Positions 37,701 to 47,060 of a stretch of 64,000 nt of DNA are shown here, in pieces. How positions within the stretch are numbered: position 1 is the first letter of the stretch; each line of letters starts with the position of its first letter. Position numbers and translations under genes: made by a program. The notes beneath the pieces were generated by a model. It did no database searches. It saw only the letters and a list, made by a program, of their open reading frames with translations, and was not told the origin of the DNA. The DNA comes from Cristatella mucedo (taxonomy: Eukaryota > Bryozoa > Phylactolaemata > Cristatellidae): NCBI GenBank assembly GCA_009760855.2, contig WPIO01000048.1, positions 2,205,001 to 2,269,000 on the forward strand, written 5' to 3'.

Positions 37701-38817
37701 CCCTGTCAAAACTGAACTACAATAGTCCAGTCTAGACGGAACTATGGTACTAGTAAGATCTTTAGCTATCCAACATGGTTGGTAGTCCTTAATCTTGAAC
37801 ATGATCCTGTCGTGATGATTAGCTGTTGGAACAGTCCTTTGAATTAACCTTCTAACAATCTAACAGTCATGGGCTCGAGCCCGGAGGCATATGGGAAGCG
37901 CCCGAATAGAGATTAAGTTCTCTTAGGGCGCTATACAAATGAATTCTATTTTGTTTTTAACAGTTATCAAAGAGGACATCAACATTACGAGCACTAGATG
38001 ATCGCACTACTTGTCACCATCAGTTAGAAGAGCCAAATCTCTTAGTTCAGCCGTACGCCTAGAGTGTCATGCGACCATGAGTACGGTCTATCATAGATAC
38101 GCTTAGGAATATTGGCCGACAGCCAGAACAGAATGCCTGCAATGCAAGCATCCAGTTTATCAGCCGCAGCAGCTAATTCCGATAGATGAAAGGACAAGTA
38201 AAACCAGGGGTGGTCAGCATTAACGTCGTAGCCAATTCTGTGGGCAAGAATCACTTTTCCGAGAGTCTCGATATAAATGGACAACAGAAAAGAGCTTAGA
38301 ACGGAAATCCATCATCTGGAACTCCACAGGTATCTATCTGTCTGCCTGATCAGACATGAACATCAAATGACACGAACTGAACCGATCGGAACATTCCGAG
38401 TCAAACCATGCGAGAGCATCATCTGCCAGACACATCATTGTACTACATCGTTCACGCAGGATATTGTAATCAGTAGCGTCAAACGCAGCAGATAGATCGA
38501 GCAGGACCAGGGCAGCGATGCGAGCAAGTGGATGCGAAAAAAATAATATGTCATCGTCAAAACCTTATAGTAACTGTATAGGCCTTAAAGTAGAGCACAC
38601 TAAGCAAGCTTCAAACAGCATGAAGGAAACAAACAGCATGCTAGTTGCAACAAGCCTGAAACGCCCACGAAATACATGCAACAAGCTAGCTCACCGAGTC
38701 AGGATGCTGAAGAGTTTTGTGACATATGCCGCTGTGAGGTTGCCAGAAACGTATAGTGTGATCATAGCCCGCGGTGGCAAGGATTACACCGTCACCAGCG
38801 CTGTTAGATCCCGTCAT
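22129..38817 (-). CDS. MLST8: mLST8/LST8 orthologue, WD40 subunit of TOR complexes (8 exons, last exon not found)
   Basis: This spliced gene encodes the seven-bladed WD40 protein that binds the TOR kinase domain in TORC1 and TORC2. Eight coding exons with GT-AG introns join in phase: 38817-38695, 31592-31541, 31421-31259, 26678-26609, 24243-24169, 23992-23915, 22520-22390 and 22271-22129. They encode 278 complete residues. Family motifs include [15 protein letters not shown] (exon 1), [11 protein letters not shown] (exon 2), [11 protein letters not shown] (exons 2-3), [11 protein letters not shown] (exon 4), FIGDQTGTI (exon 5) and LLATTSAD (exon 8). An in-frame TAG lies 24 bases before the ATG. 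Human mLST8 is 326 residues, so about 39 C-terminal residues (end of blade 7) are missing. Introns hold LINE-A, LINE-B and SINE copies. The identification is firm. Confidence 0.96.
22390..22520 (-). CDS. MLST8: mLST8 exon 7 (residues 188-231)
   Basis: The acceptor is TGGCTTTCAG and the donor GTAAGT. It encodes [20 protein letters not shown] and ends [12 protein letters not shown] plus two bases of Thr231. The CHVW and RYAL.C.FSPDS-like blocks fit blades 5-6. Confidence 0.95.
22590..22799 (+). mobile_element. LINE-A 3' tail in an mLST8 intron
   Basis: It has the LINE-A 3' region with CCTAACCATGTTATTCATG, the terminal hairpin and a long ATT tail. It lies in the intron between mLST8 exons 6 and 7, antisense to the gene. 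Confidence 0.85.
23915..23992 (-). CDS. MLST8: mLST8 exon 6 (residues 162-187)
   Basis: It encodes [20 protein letters not shown] then AAVTSK between a TTTGCAG acceptor and a GTATGA donor. It corresponds to the family's EPE..I.S..ID....YMAAV segment. Both ends are phase 0. Confidence 0.94.
24169..24243 (-). CDS. MLST8: mLST8 exon 5 (residues 137-161)
   Basis: The acceptor is CTTTTCAG and the donor GTGAGG. It encodes [20 protein letters not shown] then SSDRL, matching the family's blade-4 segment (GDQSG...WDLKTD). Both ends are phase 0. Confidence 0.95.
24918..26110 (-). mobile_element. LINE-A copy split by a second LINE-A
   Basis: The outer copy's 3' end lies at 24918-25135 and its continuation at about 25996-26110 (CAAGGACCCACTAACTGCTG). 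The inner copy (25136-25995) starts with its own ATT tail and hairpin and reaches back to the region before KLVHAF. Both are 5'-truncated and lie in the mLST8 intron between exons 4 and 5. Confidence 0.8.
26609..26678 (-). CDS. MLST8: mLST8 exon 4 (residues 113-136)
   Basis: The acceptor is TTTCGCAG and the donor GTAACT. It encodes [20 protein letters not shown] then PNQ. The [11 protein letters not shown] block matches the family exactly. The 4.6 kb intron before it contains a LINE-B copy. Confidence 0.95.
27410..29110 (+). mobile_element. LINE-B copy (endonuclease-RT linker to C-terminus)
   Basis: Plus-strand blocks appear in order: a linker-like stretch (27410-27610); an RT block with [15 protein letters not shown] and the YxDD-like [15 protein letters not shown] (28340-28465); and a C-terminal part ending [14 protein letters not shown] (about 29020). 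Frameshifts and stops separate the blocks, so it is dead. It lies antisense in the mLST8 intron between exons 3 and 4. Confidence 0.75.
31259..31421 (-). CDS. MLST8: mLST8 exon 3 (residues 59-113)
   Basis: It encodes [20 protein letters not shown] and [20 protein letters not shown], the second WD repeat with the conserved EDGRWMY segment. The donor is GTATGT after CTCAG. Confidence 0.96.
31541..31592 (-). CDS. MLST8: mLST8 exon 2 (residues 42-59, phase 0 to 1)
   Basis: The acceptor is a T-run followed by CAG, and the donor is GTATGT. It encodes [17 protein letters not shown] plus one base of Gly59, which exon 3 completes. Confidence 0.95.
32142..32309 (-). mobile_element. SINE-2 copy
   Basis: On the minus strand it has the tRNA-like head with TGGCCCACTAG and a B-box-like GGTTCGAATCC, then the CAAGCGGTGGTGATAGCC body and AAATCAGCTAG end. 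It lies in mLST8 intron 1. Confidence 0.78.
32350..32590 (-). mobile_element. LINE-A 3' fragment
   Basis: An AAT tail, the hairpin and the non-coding 3' region are present, and ORF2 is lost. It lies immediately beside the SINE-2 copy in mLST8 intron 1. Confidence 0.8.
33139..36600 (-). mobile_element. long LINE-A copy (endonuclease to 3' tail) with a nested LINE-A
   Basis: On the minus strand the blocks are: an APE-endonuclease-like segment (36597-36310, [11 protein letters not shown]), a linker (36169-35855, [20 protein letters not shown]), RT motifs (35471-34920, [12 protein letters not shown]), the YGVPQGS block (about 34900), [17 protein letters not shown] (about 34225) and the C-terminal domain to FRTAFSGSL (33365). 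A 3' tail follows at 33139. A plus-strand LINE-A fragment (34243-34793) interrupts the RT just before the catalytic YADD. The element is clearly inactive. It fills much of mLST8 intron 1. Confidence 0.88.
34243..34793 (+). mobile_element. LINE-A fragment nested in opposite orientation
   Basis: It has an intact-looking ORF2 C-terminus (34273-34554), the hairpin and an ATT tail. It is almost identical to 57316-57866, with three differences seen by eye over about 545 bases. The host LINE resumes at GATTGTGATTGG with little or no target duplication. Confidence 0.9.
36731..36861. mobile_element. foldback (hairpin) element
   Basis: Two 54-base arms (36731-36784 and 36808-36861) are inverted repeats with two mismatches around a 23-base loop. 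The ends read CGTGGGTCTGTTTATGAAAT. It could be a small foldback MITE. No coding content. Confidence 0.75.
36906..37040 (-). mobile_element. SINE-1 copy
   Basis: On the minus strand the tRNA-like head carries the B box GGGCTCGAACCCC. The family 3' end AGAGATTAAGTTCTTT and ATACAAATGAATTA run into a TA microsatellite (36884-36909). Confidence 0.7.
37866..37950 (+). mobile_element. SINE-1 copy, 5'-truncated
   Basis: It starts near the B box (GGGCTCGAGCCC) and includes GCATATGGGAAGCGCCCG, the hairpin AGAGATTAAGTTCTCT with GCGCC/GGGCGC arms (37898-37931), and ATACAAATGAATT. Confidence 0.78.
38695..38817 (-). CDS. MLST8: mLST8 exon 1 (residues 1-41)
   Basis: It starts [10 protein letters not shown] and ends HPDS just before GTGAGC. 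The in-frame TAG at 38841-38839 excludes a longer N-terminus in this exon. The ATG has G at -3. It encodes the first WD repeat strand (GYDHTIRFW). It ends in phase 0. Confidence 0.96.
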
Positions 38818-38869
38818 TGCGGGGCAGCAACAGGGATACTAGTAGAAAATGGACTCACTACTACACCTA

Positions 38870-38900
38870 GGATTTTTCCGGTGGGAGGGCTTCCGGGACC
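38870..38900 (-). promoter_or_regulatory. possible core promoter of mLST8 with two ETS-like motifs
   Basis: CCGGAA occurs twice on the minus strand (38896-38891 and 38881-38876), about 60-80 bases upstream of the ATG. CCGGAAG is the ETS-family core often found near TSSs of housekeeping genes. No TATA box was seen. The TSS is not determined. Confidence 0.35.
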
Positions 38901-39251
38901 GTATCTAAGTCAAGAAACGGATATACCAGAGTATGCCTTTGTAAGCACTCTTATTAAAGTGCGAAGGCAATGTCAGGCTAAATTACACCTATGTCCACAT
39001 TCAGATGCAGTTAACCCTTTTCCCGCGACATTCTTCTGTATTCCTGTAGAGGTTTCGTTTCCTTCGCAGGCGCTGGCCGGTGAGTTCAGTACAATTGGCC
39101 AGCGGTTTAACTACCACGGCGGGGGCTCGCACCGTGCTTTAAAAAGTTATGGAGAGTAACTTTGGATCCAGTCAAGGTAAGGATTTCTACGATAAAGAAT
39201 AATTCATTAAAGCTGAAGTCAATGGATAATGCTGACCCCCAATTGACTATA

Positions 39252-39326
39252 CAAATCATATATATATATATATATGATTTATTAAAATATTTAACGTGCC
39301 TACACACACGCACGCGCGCGCGCGCG

Positions 39327-39412
<86 letters not shown>
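39252..39412. repeat. compound TA / CG / CA microsatellite
   Basis: A TA array at 39258-39276 is followed, after a short unique segment, by CG repeats (about 39308-39335), CA repeats (39336-39398) and TA repeats (39399-39412). Confidence 0.95.
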
Positions 39413-39414
<2 letters not shown>

Positions 39415-39575
39415 ATTCATTTGTATAGAACCCTAGGAGAACTCAATCTCTATTCAGGGGCTCCACATTTACCACTGGCCTCGAGCCCAAGATCTCGGCC
39501 GTCAAATACATTAACCTCGACCTCGTTCGTCTAAGGCGAGTGCATTAAATGCTGTGCCAAATTAGGGCTAACCAA
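39413..39575 (-). mobile_element. SINE-1 copy
   Basis: On the minus strand the head includes a TTTGGCACAGCATTTAATGC-type A-box region and a CTCGAGGCC B-box remnant. It ends with AGAGATTGAGTTCTCC and ATACAAATGAATTATA, next to the microsatellite. Confidence 0.65.
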
Positions 39576-40369
39576 GTTTCACTCGGGATTAGCCCCCGGC
39601 ATATGGAGACGGAAAAAATGGCTAACGCGAAAATTTACCGCAGTGGCCATTCGCCACACGTTTATTTGCCTAGCGAACAGTTACTTATATGCCGAAAGTG
39701 AGAACAACTTCGGCTTTGGTAACCTACCGATTTGGCGCAGAACGGTTGGCGGCGTCTCAGAAATTAATAATTATTGTGGTTATAGGGCTTTTAAAACCAA
39801 TGTTTGTGAATATATTGGTTACATAATTTAACTGAGCTAGCTTCTTACCTTCATAACGACATGAGACACGATTCTTGAAATATTCCTATTCACAGTGCGC
39901 CATCGCCAGACAACTGTTTTCTTTTTCGCTCGTTAGTGACTAATAAAAGATGACACGAAGCAAACAAAGGGTTAACATATACAAACACATTCTCACTTTT
40001 GGTTTCCTGGCAACTATCCGTTATGGAAAATGGAGAATCTGGCAGATGGCCACTATGGAAAACCCCCGCTGTTTGGTCTGCTTTACTGCGACAGCGAACT
40101 ACTCCGGCTGAAGCCGCTGAGGTGAAAACAGCGAACCCACTTGTAGCAGCTGCTTCCAGGCATGCGTGCTGGCCCGGTTCCGCGTTTCCGTAATTAACGG
40201 AATCTGCCTGAGCCGTCTTGATCTGTGCGCGACTGCCAGCACAAAACTGAACACACGCCATCTGGAAAGCCACCCAAAAGGAATACCCCAGGCACAAATC
40301 ACTTTAATTTTTAATTCCGCATATCGGCTGCGGTATCAAGACATTGAATTTTGAGCATATTATCGCATA
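39576..40369. other. no recognised feature
   Basis: Short open frames exist on both strands (for example minus 39890-40297), but none matches a family I recognise. Confidence 0.4.
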
Positions 40370-40640
40370 AATGGTCCAAAGCAGAGAACTCCCGACCGAC
40401 TGAAATCACGTCAAGTTCTGATTTGACGGCATTCACAAAAAAGCTAAATACCTACTTATTTATCGAAGCCCTTGCTTAGTCCGCGTGAGTTTTCGTTCTT
40501 TGCACGCACGAGCGTTTAAAATTTTGCATGTCACAGTAAATTAAGTAAAATGTTTCATTTCACATGAAAAGTACCTAGAAAAAGCCCCGGTTCTCACCGG
40601 GAGCAATACATGTGTTTTATTACTTTTTCATCGTTATTAT
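40370..40640 (+). mobile_element. LINE-C 3' end
   Basis: It encodes a decayed ORF2 C-terminus, readable as SSSDLTAFTKKLNTYLFIEA (about 40413-40480). A 3' region with a different terminal hairpin follows (CCCGG/CCGGG arms, 40584-40604), then a T-rich end. It is related to LINE-A but distinct. Confidence 0.6.
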
Positions 40641-41049
40641 AACAGTGAGCAATCACAGGAAACTCTAACCGACTTACGAGGCATGCCGTCATGTCGGCTG
40701 ACCTATCTGGTGGACCGTGCTACTGAGAAGCAATCTTGCAGTTTTTTCTTAATGTAGCAAAATCCTTACAGGAAGAAGAATGAAAAAATTATGAAGTTTT
40801 GACACTCTCTTATCTTTGAAAATATCTCACTCACGATCTCTTTCCAAGTAAATTCAATTTTTTGCTACTTATTGGATTGCATTTTACCAACTGTCTATAT
40901 TCGCGAAGGCTCCCTTTCTATTGGTCAGCGTTAGATAGCGAGTCAGCAGGGACTTCCGTTTACCGGAAAAACACGCATTCAATATTCTAAAACCAACTTA
41001 CTAGTTATAAAAGAACCTTTGCTTACTACGAAATTGAAAACCCCATACC
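40641..41049. other. no recognised feature
   Basis: An AT-rich stretch between LINE-C fragments, with no recognisable element. Confidence 0.4.
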
Positions 41050-41530
41050 TCCAAGTTGGCTCGGCTAGCATATCGCCGTGTACTCGAGACAGCCCGACGA
41101 CTTGACTTCTGTAACTTACTGCTTGAAGGTCATCGCACCTCTGCAAGCAAAATCCTACAGCTAGTGCAAAAATCGGAAACTAAATTTATCTTTTGTGAAG
41201 TCGCAACTGCCAAATTACAGCACTGCTCACTCACCTGATGCCTATTAAGCAGCGCATCATCTTTTGAGATTCTTTCACTCAACTCTACGTCCCTTTATTC
41301 TCTTGCACCGTCCTATCGATCTGAATTAGTTTTACGCCAGGCCTCTAGTCGCTCCTCCACCTGCTCTTCGGACTCTGATCGTTTACTTGTAGACCTGCCT
41401 TAAGTTATTATGCTCCCAAAGCCTGGAGCTCACTATTGACTGACATCGCGTCATCTCCTGACTTGACGATAGTCAACAAGAAGCTGAAGGCCTAACTGTG
41501 CCATAGAGACTTTGCTCCGTCCAAATGAAG
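41050..41530 (+). mobile_element. LINE-C remnant
   Basis: The frame 41056-41238 reads RRLDFCNLLLEGHRTSASKI then LQLVQKSETKF, the same C-terminal ORF2 segment as LINE-A but strongly diverged. The following frames are broken but keep an SSPDLT-like block (about 41450). Confidence 0.65.
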
Positions 41531-41639
41531 ACTACTTGTATGTTTTTTCGCGTAATGAAGCTGTGCACATTGTGACCAAGTGCCGGCCTGTGACTAAGTG
41601 TGCCTGCGACTAATTGAAGCGGTGAGCATCGTGACTAAG

Positions 41640-41770
41640 TACCGGTTTGGCCCACGCCGTAAGGTGCTCGCCTTAACAACCAAGCTCTCGGGCCCTAACC
41701 CCGAAGCATATGTGAAGCGGCTGGCAAGAAATTGGGTTATATAAGGGTGCCATGCAAATGAACTATATTA
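41640..41770 (+). mobile_element. SINE-1 copy
   Basis: The tRNA-like head GGTTTGGCCCACGCCGTAAG is followed by a weak B box (GGGCCCTAACCCC), GAAGCATATGTGAAGCG and a decayed hairpin. It ends CAAATGAACTATATTA. Confidence 0.65.
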
Positions 41771-41937
41771 CGTTATTATGATAAGGGAACCAGTGACATG
41801 TTTTTAAATAGCTCCCCAGTGGACCTGTCATTTTGCTCGTGTGCTTTGCATTCATGTGCATGGCTGATTTACTGGTATTAACCCTTGACACCAAAGTCAG
41901 GCTCGTGCATTCGTGTCATGGGGATTAGACTTCTTTG

Positions 41938-42085
41938 CTGGCTTGGCCCAGTGGTTAAGATGCTCGCCCAGACTGAGAGCAAGGTGAATGTATTTGATGA
42001 CTGAGGTCGTGGGTGTCATATGTGAGGTGCCCGAATATAGGTTAAGTTCTGTCAGAGCGCTCTGAAAATGAATTATATTTTATAC
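41938..42085 (+). mobile_element. SINE-1 copy with clear tRNA-like A box
   Basis: GGCTTGGCCCAGTGGTTAAG resembles a tRNA D-arm/A box. GACTGAGGTCGTGGGTGTC is the B-box region, here mutated. The 3' end keeps GGTTAAGTTCTGTCAGAGCG and GAATTATATTTTA. Confidence 0.7.
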
Positions 42086-42099
42086 AATTGTTGTAGGTC

Positions 42100-42440
42100 T
42101 TTTTGCGCTTGAAATGACGGCTTAAAGTTTGTGCAAAACTCGGCGGCTCGGCTTGCCTATGGTGAACATCAAAATTTCCACATTGCATCACTCTCACCAA
42201 TCCGAACTGGCTCTCAGCAAAGCAGCGTGTTGACCCTAAGATTCTGTCACTCACCTGTAAGTCCTTCGTTTCTTTTGCTCCGGCCTAGCTGTCCGAATAC
42301 CCCCTGATCAAATATCCGTCACACAAATTAATCTTGTGACTCTTATCGTTTGGTTATGTCCTGATTTGACAAAGTTCAAAAAGCAGCTCAAACCTGTCTC
42401 TTACAGCCTTTGCTCTGTTCCGGTCAATCCTCCTGGTTGT
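42100..42440 (+). mobile_element. LINE-C remnant
   Basis: Decayed ORF2 C-terminal sequence related to LINE-A: GTGCAAAACTCGGCGGCTCG (VQNSAARL-like) near 42130, and a terminal DLTKFKKQLK-like block near 42365. Confidence 0.6.
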
Positions 42441-43429
42441 ACCTGTGTGTTCTGAAATTTTAGGAGTTATAACTAAACTGACATTCTACCTATTGTGTCC
42501 AGTAATAAAATGTTTAGAAGAGTTTTTGATGCTCTTGCGCGCGATATAATTGTTTGATAATGATCATGAGGATGATGATTATATAGGCCGATAAACATAT
42601 GGACATAACTACACTTAACAAGCTAGTTCGCATCAAGAAGAGATTGTTATAGCGAGCTGATTCTGCTTCTGGTTTGTCCAACCACATAGATTGGCTCGGA
42701 TTAATGGCTCCTACATGTAAAATAGTGAAATATGTACTTAATCGGTCAGATAGTGATAGGCTTGAGATTATTAGTGGTTCCTGAATTATAAGGATGGGGT
42801 ACCGGATGTGTTACAATCTAGTGTTTTATGGTATACAAAAAGCACATTTTAAAGTGAAAGTTATCACAACGTAACGCGTGCGTTGCGTGGAAGGATATTA
42901 ATCGCTATTTCTTAATTTATTATGCCTCAGAAGTACAGAAGTTAGAAGTTATTTTTAAAAACTGCTCTTGTGACCAGGACAGTGATTAACTTTAAATTAA
43001 CCACAACAAAAACAAAAATTTGGACAAATTTAGTTCGACACATTTGCATCTTGCTGGTCACATTTAGTCAGAAAGAACAGCAAATGACGAAAAAAGAACG
43101 TGTATTTAATATGAAAACATAACAAAGAAATTTTAAAAGAGTTCCCAAAAGATTAGATCTTCTAGTCTGAGGTAAAACTGCAAATCAATTCCTCTAAGAA
43201 GCATCAAGCATTGTCCCCCATAGTATTTCGCGTTACTGGCCTTGGTAACAACTCTGAAAGTCCTATCAGTATCCTGGTGGAAGCACTCGCCCAGCTTTAA
43301 TAATAATAATAAGCTTTCCTGAGTACGCTCCCATATTCACCTTGAATTTTTCATAATGTCATAACGAATGTAGACTTTAAAGGATATTATGCTTTCCATT
43401 TTGACCCAGTTCATTATGAGAGCCCGAAT
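42441..43429. other. no recognised feature
   Basis: An AT-rich stretch with no gene or element recognised. Confidence 0.4.
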
Positions 43430-44640
43430 AGGTTACTGTTCAGCCTTGCGAACGCCCATAAAGCCGAGAGCCACTGCAACGAACATGCTCGGAACCGCTC
43501 TCTCCTCCCTGTGTAGCACCTCGGCCAAAATCCTCACATCCTACGATGTTTGCCCGTGGTCCGTAAAGATACACATCTTTGATCATCAGCCTCAGACAGC
43601 TGCGGAACAGGCATCTTGGAAAGATGTTTTTTCCAGCTGTCTGAGGCCATCTGAGCTCCACTTGTCTGAGGCTGAGCCTGCTTCGGAAAGGCATCTAGGA
43701 GGTACTTTGAAGCTACTGACTCTCTGACCTGAGCCATTATAAATTACTTGATGATTAAGCCTTAACTTGATGTGCAGTGGTGGCTTCAGCACCAAACGAG
43801 GGTCAACGGGTGGCTCCCGTTTAATGTTGCTCCACTCAGCTCAGAGAACTCGGTCCGCTGTGTACCTTATAGGATAGTGTGCCATGGAATTCCGGCTGTC
43901 TCAAAGGCAAAGATACCTTGGGAGCTACGTGAAAGGGCCATTAAGGCCCATCAAACACGACACTATTTCGAAATGTCCAATGGTGTCTCATCCATAGTCG
44001 CCATAATTTAAGGCCCTAAGCCGCATCTTGGCACTGCGTAGTCTATTTTGAGATGCCCAGAGTGAGCCATACGGAGAAACGGCTGCTTGTACCCGTTATG
44101 AAGCATCACTACTTTTGAGCCCCTTGATGAGCTGTCCATAAATAGGCGCCATTTAGGCGGGTTATAATTGATTCACAAAGCCTCAAAAAGATAGACCACG
44201 TGGTTGCAAAAGCACAACCCTCCTTTCCCATTGACAAAGTTGGATAAGAGTTGGTAGCGCTTTCTCTTATCTGTTACTTTCACTCTTTCATCAAACAAGT
44301 TTACCCCTTGAGCCTAGACGTCAGAAAGTGAGTATTGGACTTGGTAAGACCGAATTCTCTGATCAGATCATTGAGGTCTTTCCGGTCGGGGAAGTATGGC
44401 TTTCTCCCATAAGCCGCACCTGTGAAACTTGAATATGGATCTGCAATATATTTCTCGATGTCTGACTTGCTACTCTCTCCTGGAGACACCGATCCTCTCC
44501 GAAGGCGATGGAGAGGTCAGGCTGTGGTACTAGGGCGATGCATGCACGAATGTGGGGATAGACCGATGGGAAACTCGTTCTTGCCACTTCGTCTTTTGGA
44601 AAGGTCCACCGTACAAAAGTAGCAGTTGCATGAGTGTTCA
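43430..44640 (-). pseudogene. decayed copy of a dispersed transposon-like protein family
   Basis: Minus-strand blocks occur in family order in different frames. They are CNCYFC (about 44615) followed by a KRRSGKNEFPIG-like segment; GRKPYFPDRKDLNDLIREFG with LTKSNTHFLTSRLKG (44415-44301); PPLHIKLRL (about 43780); and FKYLLDAFPKQ (about 43705). I recognise this set from an uncharacterised multicopy protein found in many invertebrate and cnidarian genomes, where copy number suggests a transposon origin. Stops and frameshifts show that this copy is dead. The family's function is unknown to me. Confidence 0.6.
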
Positions 44641-46000
44641 GTCAGTTCTCGCCAAAATCTTACAATTGAAAAAAGAAATTCACGGATAATTTTCAAGCTT
44701 GTACCAATCTGTAAGCTTTACAGAATTATATAAACTCAAAATGTTATTTTACGAATTAACCTGATGCTGTGCAAGAAATTCCGTCTAACGAGTAGCATCT
44801 TTTAACCTTACCGCGAAGAGTTCTCCTGCTGTGTTCGCATATGAAACGACGTGCCTAGCGCCGATCTTGATTCTGGTCAGGCAAGCTGAAATAGGCTTTG
44901 AAGGTCTCGCAGGTCTTAACCGAAGCTTCCACGGATTACCTTTTCGCTCTTGTCTGGATAAATGTTTTACGCGAAATCCAAAATGCATCTACTTGGAGTA
45001 AAAAAAACCTATTGCTTTAATTTTAATCAAATGTGGCTATCAAAAATTCTCTTAATCTGCAATAACGTGAATTAAAATGCTTCTTTTATAAAACTGTAGT
45101 GCTACACTGCTATGCATTTTACTCTAAAGTGCTATTTCCGCCTAACCAACACTAATTGGGGTAGTGACAAACATGCACTAAATGATCAAACCTGATGTCT
45201 GCACCGTGCCGAAATTCGCAAATAAGTAATTTTGAAATATCATCAAATATCAATATTATCCTGAACCCAGAAGCACAGTTGTATGTAATAATAGCTATTT
45301 TGTACTTATATTTAACATAGCGGGCTAAGAAAATCCACGAAAAAAGTTGAAGTTTGTTACTTAGTATGGTTAGCTGAACTTCAGGCTTAGAACTAGTTAG
45401 TTGCGCTTCGGGCTTCCAACTAGTGAATTATACGCTACAGTTGAAGCCACACAGATGTGTTGCCCCTGTGGCCATGGAATAGAACTATCTATAATAACAA
45501 CACGAACTCGTTAGAGTGTGGCGAATGTGCACTTTCTGGTGCCTTTTAATGCTGTCATTGGCATAGCTGTTTGCATGGGTGCACAACCTAGTGCTAATGC
45601 ATCAGCGGTGCTTTGAGGCATTAGCTCCACAAGTATCGGTCGCAGGTATGCAAGAACATTACGTGCGCTGTGTTGTTTACAAAGTGTTTCGGTTCAGGAA
45701 CCACTGAAGCATGTTACTGCTGAGCCTGGTTAAGGTTGTCAGTATATTATTCAATATTAGGCCCGCAAAACATTCTTTCGATAGAACTGCTCCATATTAA
45801 CACTGAAAATGAGGGCCATTTGTGCTTCTAGCAAGGTATTTTTTCGCGAACTCTTGCAGAGTCGGGTCAGTCAGAAGAGCCGATTGCAGGTACTTCTTGG
45901 TATTCAGGGATTAATGTGCTTCTAAGACTTTCTCTGATCGGTCACCCGGGTTACGGGTGAATGATTTGATCGCTTCTAGTTTTAATAATCCTTGGCAAGC
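44641..46000. other. no recognised feature
   Basis: AT-rich, with one minus-strand frame (44785-44988, basic, Arg/Lys-rich) that I do not recognise. A short TTCC-type microsatellite follows at 46014-46040. Confidence 0.4.
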
Positions 46001-46419
46001 CTTTCCTTTCCGTGCTTCCTTCCTTCCTTCCTTCCTTTCTGCCTTCCTGTCTGGCCGTCATCACGAGCTGAACCCCTCAAGCTACAATAGCTTCCTGCCA
46101 ACATCTCCATTTCGATGGAATATTCAATTTGAGGAGTTGCGGTCAGAGCACGCAAGTCCGCATATAAAAATGCCGTATTCGTATTTGCAGCTGCATTTTC
46201 CAGTTGAAATCAGGATGTCTAAAGATTAAATTGCTTGCAAAATTTAATTACCATTTTTGCAAGTGCCAGAAAGTTTGAAAGGGTACTGAGTGAGTGCTAA
46301 ATAGTAACAATAATAGTACTGCTATAATTAAGGCCTTGCGTAGCATCTCACTAATTATCTTTCAAGGCTCCCCACGTTGCCTTTAAAGAAAACATTATGG
46401 CACAAGGTCATGAGAATTT

Positions 46420-46745
46420 TATCATCCTCACAGAACTTAATCTCTTTTAAAGTAATTTACGTACGGTTTAGAAAGGAAGCATGATCAAATGGATAGTGGT
46501 AGCCTGCACAGTGTCAACAAGCATAACATGGTTCGAGGCAAATGCTCGAAGAAACAGCTGGCTTTCATCTTCGTTTCAAAATACTCCGTCAAGTCATGTC
46601 AGTCGGTAGCAAGTTCCAGGATTTGAGTTCATGTGAACTAGAGGCGCAATCTCCAACGAATTTGATGTTGGTTAGGGGCAGGTGGACCTAAAAGTGGGTC
46701 ATACACCTTGCCGTCGATGTGCTGCTAGATGAGGAGCCAGTGCAT
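46420..46745 (-). mobile_element. old LINE-A fragment
   Basis: It keeps diverged LINE-A 3' landmarks: GAACTTAATCTC, CATGATCAAATGGATAGTGG, ATAACATGGTT and the coding part around GTTCCAGGATTTGAG. It abuts the GA microsatellite. Confidence 0.65.
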
Positions 46746-46767
46746 TACGCATACACACGCAGACAGA

Positions 46768-47060
<293 letters not shown>

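Noticed and set aside
38518-39159. 213-codon plus-strand open frame
   Set aside because: It lies antisense over mLST8 exon 1 and its promoter. The peptide is unfamiliar, while the minus strand is clearly coding.
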